Of a stretch of 18,937 bases of DNA, positions 15,030 through 18,937 are shown in pieces. Origin of the DNA: Ornithomonoglobus_A sp034090805 (GTDB lineage: Bacteria; Bacillota; Clostridia; UBA1381). The position numbers and the translations under genes were made by a program. The stretch spans positions 1 to 18,937 of the forward strand of contig JAXDRV010000078.1 in assembly GCA_034090805.1 (NCBI GenBank). Reading direction: 5' to 3'. Position 1 is the first letter of the stretch; every line of letters starts with the position of its first letter. A model generated the notes under the pieces. That model saw only the letters and a program-made list of their open reading frames with translations. It searched no databases and had not been told where the DNA came from.

Positions 15030-15321
15030 AAATGATCACCCCTTAATATTATATGAGGCAAAGATAAAAATTATTCGTATTCGATCATATCATATACCCA
15101 TACACATTCAGATTGCTCATTCAATTGCATTTTCAATGCGCTCTTTTAATTCGTTATACTGTCTGACTGAAAGATATATGTCATACTTCGAGATACCCAT
15201 TCGGCATATCGAGAGATATGTGCGATAAAAAGTTTACGAGCGTGGGCAACTGAGGTCATAGTAAGCATCAGTGATTGGATTTTGTTTTATTGAGTATCTT
15301 TGGCAAATATTTTTAAATCTA
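15030..15321. other. Gene-free AT-rich stretch upstream of the DUF6512-like gene
   Basis: No convincing gene is present. On the minus strand, a short open stretch ending near 15117 reads MGISKYDIYLSVRQYNELKERIENAIE. It is protein-like but has no ribosome site and is interrupted upstream, so it is probably the carboxy-terminal end of a lost gene. No consensus promoter for the minus-strand membrane protein was evident. Confidence 0.35.
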
Positions 15322-15400
15322 TTGACAAATAAAGCAGACAAGGATATAATAGGTAACATAAGTTGCGCAATATGTGTTACTCATTGCTTTGAGGAGGGAA
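15322..15400 (+). promoter_or_regulatory. Consensus promoter with palindromic operator
   Basis: Perfect TTGACA (15322-15327), a 17-base spacer and perfect TATAAT (15345-15350) are followed at once by an inverted repeat at 15353-15380 (GTAACA...TGTTAC around the core TTGCGCAA). A strong GAGGAGGG ribosome site lies at 15391-15398. This is the layout of an autorepressed TetR-family gene, and the next codons do encode a TetR-like amino end. Confidence 0.8.
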
Positions 15401-15404
15401 AGAA

Positions 15405-15596
15405 ATGCCGCCTAAGTTTAAGTTTGCAAGAGAAGAAATCGTTCAGGCAGCTTTTCCGAAAGAAGACTTACGGAAAAGAAACCTCAATAATAGGAGCGAG
15501 AAAATTTTGTCAGGCATGGGGTTGAAACGGTGGAATGGCGCAAACTTGAACATACTATGTGCAGGCGGAATTCTGTTTCCGTCAATGATTATCTGA
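15405..15596 (+). pseudogene. TetR-family regulator remnant (amino end only)
   Basis: ATG 15405 follows GAGGAGGG by 6 bases and opens with MPPKFKFAREEIVQAAF. This matches the amino end of a clostridial TetR/AcrR group before helix 1 of the DNA-binding domain. After about 17 codons the reading frame loses all resemblance, with no helix-turn-helix, and stops at 15596 after 63 residues. Other frames further on hold open but unrecognised stretches, for example a frame-2 segment from about 15491 to 15673. I interpret it as a TetR gene deleted or rearranged just after its start. A functional 63-residue product is unlikely. Confidence 0.55.
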
Positions 15597-15693
15597 CGGT
15601 AAACGGTAGCATGAAAAATATTGACAGAGGTTTTGTAATTAATCTTTGTAAGAACACTTGTAAAATCTGTTGATACGGAAGGGGTAATGTAAA

Positions 15694-16752
15694 ATGCGAA
15701 AAACTTATATTGATAATATACGCTGGGCTACCGTCCTGCTGGTTTTGATTTATCATGTTTGCTATATGTTCAACGGCGTGGGTGTTCCCGGCGGTATTCC
15801 AAATGCCGAAAATATTCCCGCTTTTGATGCGTTGGCATATGTTGTGTATCCGTGGTTTATGGTACTTCTGTTCGTGATTTCGGGCATGAGTGTAAGGTAT
15901 TCTCTTCAGAAACGAACCGTAAAGCAGTTTTTAAGAGAACGTACCGTAAAACTGCTTGTTCCCTCGACCCTGGGATTGTTTGCAATTCACTGGATTACGG
16001 GATATTTGAATATAAAAATGGGCGGCGGTCTTGAATACATACCCTCAGCTTTGATTTATCCGATTTCCTCTGTTAGCGGAACCGGGCCGCTGTGGTTTAT
16101 ACAAATGCTGTTTGTCTTTTCATGCATTCTTGTACTGCTGAAAAAGATAGACAAAAAGGACAGAGCGTGGCAGTTATGCAAAAAGGCTAATCTGCCGATT
16201 ATTTTATCGCTTTTTGTCGTGATATTTGGGGCGGCACAGATTTTAAATATGCCTGTTTTGACAACATACCGTTTGGGGATTTATTTTGCGGCATTTCTCA
16301 TCGGCTACTATGTTTTCTCACATGATGAGGTGCAGGAAAAGATAGAAAGTGTTTGTATTCCCATGTTATGCCTTGCCGTAATAGGCGCAGTTTGCTATAC
16401 CGTTTACTATTTTGGAAGCGATTACACGTCCACTGCGTGCCTGCAAAGTATTATAACCAATCTGTATTTGTGGATTGTTGTACTTGCCGTCATCGGATGC
16501 ACCAAAAAATATTGCGGCGGAGAAACGAAATTTACACGGTATATGTCAAAATCAAGCTTTGGATTTTATATTTTGCATTATCCGGTGTTAACTGTCGTTT
16601 GTTACTTATTGCATTATCGGTTTGATTTACCTGCAATATATAATTATGTGATAGCTCTTGCCGCCGAATTGATTATAACCTTTGCACTGTACGAAGTACT
16701 GAAAAGAGTGCCGATTTTACGCTATTTGATTTTGGGAATAAAAAAGGATTAG
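15694..16752 (+). CDS. Acyltransferase-3 family membrane protein
   Basis: This 352-residue protein has about ten transmembrane segments. It opens with the acyltransferase-3 signature YIDNIRWATVLLVLIYHVCY, in which Arg10 and His21 are the conserved catalytic-type pair. A GPLWFIQMLFVF segment sits near residues 131-142. Members O-acylate sugars, peptidoglycan, glycans or antibiotics at the membrane using acyl-CoA; the acceptor cannot be told here. GGAAGGGG lies about 7 bases before ATG 15694. It lies behind the TetR promoter and remnant, and may have been the target gene of that regulator. It appears intact from start to stop. Confidence 0.88.
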   Translation: MRKTYIDNIRWATVLLVLIYHVCYMFNGVGVPGGIPNAENIPAFDALAYVVYPWFMVLLFVISGMSVRYSLQKRTVKQFLRERTVKLLVPSTLGLFAIHWITGYLNIKMGGGLEYIPSALIYPISSVSGTGPLWFIQMLFVFSCILVLLKKIDKKDRAWQLCKKANLPIILSLFVVIFGAAQILNMPVLTTYRLGIYFAAFLIGYYVFSHDEVQEKIESVCIPMLCLAVIGAVCYTVYYFGSDYTSTACLQSIITNLYLWIVVLAVIGCTKKYCGGETKFTRYMSKSSFGFYILHYPVLTVVCYLLHYRFDLPAIYNYVIALAAELIITFALYEVLKRVPILRYLILGIKKD

Positions 16753-17052
16753 AAAATATTCAAAAAAGCATTGACTCTTACTGAAGTACGGCAATGAAAA
16801 CAAATTTCCCGCAATGTTAAAATGCAGGCGCAGAGAACAGTCATTAACGGTGTTTTGGAATATCCCAAGCCTCTGAATATGCTTCCCGGCACATTTATAG
16901 GCAACAATAAATAAAATGCCGCAAGAGCATATTTTTACATACCATACTGTCTTTTGAAAGGCTTCCTCCGGCGTTTGCATAATATGAACACATATATTTT
17001 ACCGCCGCCTTAAAAGGATATGAAAAAACGTATATAACAAATCCGCTTACCA
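16753..17052. other. Eroded region without an intact gene
   Basis: I see no intact gene. A plus-strand frame at 16822-16914 reads MQAQRTVINGVLEYPKPLNM followed by LPGTFIGNNK, without a ribosome site. A different plus frame just upstream reads LKYGNENKFPAMLKCRRREQ, so a frameshifted gene remnant is likely. I do not recognise it. No promoter, repeat or RNA gene is evident. Confidence 0.35.
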
Positions 17053-17445
17053 TCATTTATTTTCCGAATTTTCCTCTATTACCTTATTAAAAAGCTCTAT
17101 GGATTTATCGATATTACCGCTTTTAATGTTATTGATTATCTGCATTTCTATCTCAAGAGGATAATAATACGAAGTAATTCTGTCATCCTGTATATCGTCA
17201 AAATAAAGGATATTCCCCTGTTTGCTGCCATGCTTAAAGTCTGCCGCCATTTTCGCCTTGTCAAAGGATATATTAAGTTCTAACATATCATATACAGGAA
17301 AAACGCTTCTATGCCATAAACCCGTATGCCCGGTTACCGGGTAAACGGAAAATAATACGGTGTATGCAATAAATGATCTCATGTTTATTGCATACGCCGC
17401 ATTATTTTTTGGGCTGTTTAATTTTTTTTGAACAATATTCAGCAA
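17053..17445 (-). pseudogene. AraC-type regulator fragment
   Basis: The last 50 or so residues of this 130-residue minus-strand frame, including DDRITSYYYPLEIEMQIINN and GNIDKSIELFNKVIEENSEN, closely resemble the linker just before the HTH domain in large membrane-sensor AraC-family regulators. There the sequence normally continues into the DNA-binding domain, but here a stop follows. The amino part (MRSFIAYTVLFSVYPVTG) is a short hydrophobic patch and not a full sensor. The nominal start codon lies inside an operator repeat (17428-17443) and has no ribosome site. I read it as a doubly truncated remnant, with moderate confidence in the family and low confidence that it is expressed. Confidence 0.45.
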
Positions 17446-17499
17446 AAGTATTGCAAAATTTATATATATGTGATATACTGTTGTTGAACAATATTCAGC
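17428..17499 (+). promoter_or_regulatory. Promoter bracketed by two identical 16-base operator repeats
   Basis: TTGAACAATATTCAGC occurs at 17428-17443 and again at 17484-17499, 56 bases apart. Between them lie TTGCAA (17451-17456) and TATACT (17474-17479) with a 17-base spacer. Each repeat contains a near-perfect palindrome (TGAA-CAATA-TTCA, one mismatch). A TetR-type gene lies downstream, so these are probably its autoregulatory sites, one upstream of -35 and one over the transcription start. Confidence 0.8.
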
Positions 17500-17618
17500 T
17501 TCTGCGTTTTAAGGCAGTTTAAAAAGCAAATTTTCGGGACGTTAACGGCTTGTGCGCAGAAACGTTTCGTGATTTACATAGCTCTGAAATATTGACAGTT
17601 TACAAGGAGGATACTCAG

Positions 17619-18668
17619 ATGGTAAGAAAAGCGGTAAGTGATAATGGAAAAAAGGAGGCGATTATATCGGCGGCTATGGACTGCTTTTTTGAAAAAGGCT
17701 ATGACGGCACATCAATCCGCACCATCATGAAAAGGGCAGGTGCGGAAGTAGGCTTGTTTTACTACTATTTTAACAGCAAGGACGAAGTGTTTGACAAGGT
17801 ACTGGATAAATTTTTTTCGGGATACCAAAAGGATTTTTCCGAAATTGCCGAAAGAGTTTATCGTGATCCTTTTCGCACGCTGACACGCTTTTTCCTGTAT
17901 ATGATCAAAGAAACGGAACGTTTCCGAGAAAAGTATGCGGAGAAGATGCACCGTACCGTCCGCTGGGCAATACGTGAGCACACACTGACAATTATCGTGC
18001 CTTATATCAGGCAGATTATTGATGTTCTTACATCTTTCGGAGCAAAGCCGCCCCTTAATTTAGATTTAACCGCAATAGTGCTTGCGCACGGTGTCGGAAG
18101 CACTATCCTGCACGAGAACAGCGACTGGATAAAGCAAAATCTCCACGATTCACGAAAGGCAGGCAATCTGCTGATGGGGCTGAACAGCGAAACGTCCGAT
18201 CTGATGTTTCCCGAAAATCCGAATGCAGAGGAAATTCCGCTCATTGCAGATATGGCGCAAGGCATGAAAGAGAATTTCCCCGGGTTTGTACGTTCTGAAT
18301 TTGAATTACTGCTCAAGGAAAAAATCGAAAAAGGCGAAGCAATCGTCATTCGTAATCAAGATAAGATTGCCGGCTGCATTTTGTTTTCACGCAATGAAAA
18401 GGAAATTGAGTTTCTTGCCGTTTCGCCGGATTTACGCAAGCAAGGCGTGGCATCTCGTCTGCTGATAACCGCAATGTCGGAATTCCCGCCTGAAACGGAA
18501 TTGTCTGTTGTAACCTATCGTGACGGAGATGCAGTAGGAAACGACGCACGACGATTCTACAAAAAATTCGGGTTTAAAGACGGCGAATATCTTACGGTAT
18601 TTGACTACCCGTGTCAGCGATTGATTGGTCATGCACCGAAAAACGTAACCGAAATAACGCATTGCTAA
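17619..18668 (+). CDS. TetR-GNAT fusion: regulator with acetyltransferase domain
   Basis: This 349-residue protein has two domains. The amino part is a TetR/AcrR regulator: helix-turn-helix at about 15-58 (AAMDCFFEKGYDGTSIRTIM, then GLFYYYFNSKDEVF) and an all-helical ligand/dimer domain to about 190. The carboxy part (about 225-335) is a GNAT fold with acetyl-CoA motif A FLAVSPDLRKQGVASRLL (265-282) and the motif B-like ARRFYKKFGF (310-319). AAGGAGG at 17604-17610 sits 8 bases before ATG 17619; the in-frame ATG at 17550 lacks a ribosome site. No stop or frameshift separates the domains, so it is a true fusion. It may sense a small molecule and also acetylate it or a protein, but the ligand and acceptor are unknown. 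The promoter is flanked by paired operator-like repeats, and no separate target gene is adjacent. Confidence 0.9.
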   Translation: MVRKAVSDNGKKEAIISAAMDCFFEKGYDGTSIRTIMKRAGAEVGLFYYYFNSKDEVFDKVLDKFFSGYQKDFSEIAERVYRDPFRTLTRFFLYMIKETERFREKYAEKMHRTVRWAIREHTLTIIVPYIRQIIDVLTSFGAKPPLNLDLTAIVLAHGVGSTILHENSDWIKQNLHDSRKAGNLLMGLNSETSDLMFPENPNAEEIPLIADMAQGMKENFPGFVRSEFELLLKEKIEKGEAIVIRNQDKIAGCILFSRNEKEIEFLAVSPDLRKQGVASRLLITAMSEFPPETELSVVTYRDGDAVGNDARRFYKKFGFKDGEYLTVFDYPCQRLIGHAPKNVTEITHC

Positions 18669-18683
18669 AAATTACAGTAAGGT

Positions 18684-18770
18684 TAATGTGAAAAATAAGC
18701 GGCGCATCTTGCCCTTTATCGGAGCTTGAAGTATCAATATATATCGGAGCAAGGGCTTGTGCTGTATTAT
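18684..18770. repeat. Structured repeat element C (degenerate)
   Basis: This copy shares ATAAGCGGCGCATCTTGCCC and GAGCTTGAAGTAT with B. GCCCTT (18711-18716) pairs with AAGGGC (18751-18756). The P4 core survives as GTAT-CAAT-ATAT (18731-18742) plus GA/TC beyond an A-A mismatch. The outer right arm is missing, so it looks truncated. It begins about 16 bases after the TetR-GNAT gene. Confidence 0.6.
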
Positions 18771-18799
18771 AGGTATGAATTTAAAAACGGAGGTAAATT

Positions 18800-18937
18800 A
18801 ACGTGAAAAATACACTGCGCATCTCACCTTCTTTCGGGACTTGGAGTATACACATACGCCGTCGTCCCTCAAGAAGGCAATCTGCTTGTGTCTTTTCCAC
18901 GTTATGATTTGTGCCGCCGCAGGGCGGCGGAATGGAG
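18800..18937. repeat. Structured repeat element D with leader-like tail
   Basis: This full copy has P1 (18800-18810 with 18893-18903, one mismatch), P1b ACAC/GTGT (18812-18815 with 18888-18891) and P2 CCTTCTT/AAGAAGG (18827-18833 with 18871-18877). A TC/TC loop, P3 GGGAC/GTCCC (18836-18840 with 18864-18868) and P4 GTAT-ACAC-ATAC (18846-18857) follow. After it come TTATGATTTGTGCCGCC, a GCCGC/GCGGC hairpin and a GGAATGGAG ribosome site, as after element A. A gene therefore probably starts just beyond the window. Confidence 0.72.

Noticed and set aside
15271..15525. 85-codon plus frame across the TetR promoter and operator
   Set aside because: It runs through a perfect promoter and operator in another frame from the TetR start and has no ribosome site.
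18684..18937. CRISPR-like repeat array formed by elements C and D
   Set aside because: There are only two divergent copies, with no regular spacers or constant repeat, and the relatives A and B lie kilobases away.

Overview
The window is a chromosomal segment that looks like a Clostridia-type (Bacillota) bacterium, probably anaerobic and gut-associated. Signs of this are strong GGAGG-type ribosome sites, sigma-A promoters with 17-base spacers, formate-tetrahydrofolate ligase, a DUF815 ATPase, a 3D-domain cell-wall protein and a BspA-type leucine-rich repeat protein. I cannot name the genus.

Layout. 1-2330: a triple-hairpin stretch, azlD (amino-acid export) and recQ, with recQ start-stop coupled to azlD. 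2341-2503: a minus-strand tRNA-Glu(CUC) with its own promoter and terminator. 2546-3772: a strong promoter reading into a structured leader (element A) and a secreted leucine-rich repeat protein. 3784-6488: an arginine operon, argD-argF-GNAT, driven by a promoter overlapped by a full consensus ARG box. 6507-8180: two perfect AT-rich palindromes, a promoter, then rsmD-coaD-coiled-coil protein. 8270-10285: fhs and an L-rhamnose mutarotase. 10515-12886: a DUF815 AAA+ ATPase followed by a secreted protein with a Pro/Thr linker. 12887-14153: a leader with mutually exclusive hairpins, then a secreted 3D-domain protein.

14155-17445 is an accessory, partly decayed zone. It holds element B, a gene remnant with an in-frame stop, a DUF6512-like membrane protein, an intact TetR promoter/operator/start attached to a ruined TetR gene, an acyltransferase-3 membrane protein, unassigned debris and an AraC-type regulator fragment. 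17428-18668 carries a TetR-GNAT fusion regulator whose promoter is bracketed by two identical 16-base repeats. Elements C and D of the same structured repeat family as A and B close the window.

The most original observation is this four-copy element family (A, B, C, D). B and D fold into the same nested hairpin with the same 2x2 internal loop, while the helix bases differ in a compensated way. A sits directly after a promoter as a 5' leader. A and D also share a second hairpin next to a ribosome site, so D probably leads into another gene just beyond the window. Second are the competing-hairpin leader before the 3D-domain gene and the TetR-GNAT one-component regulator with its paired operators.
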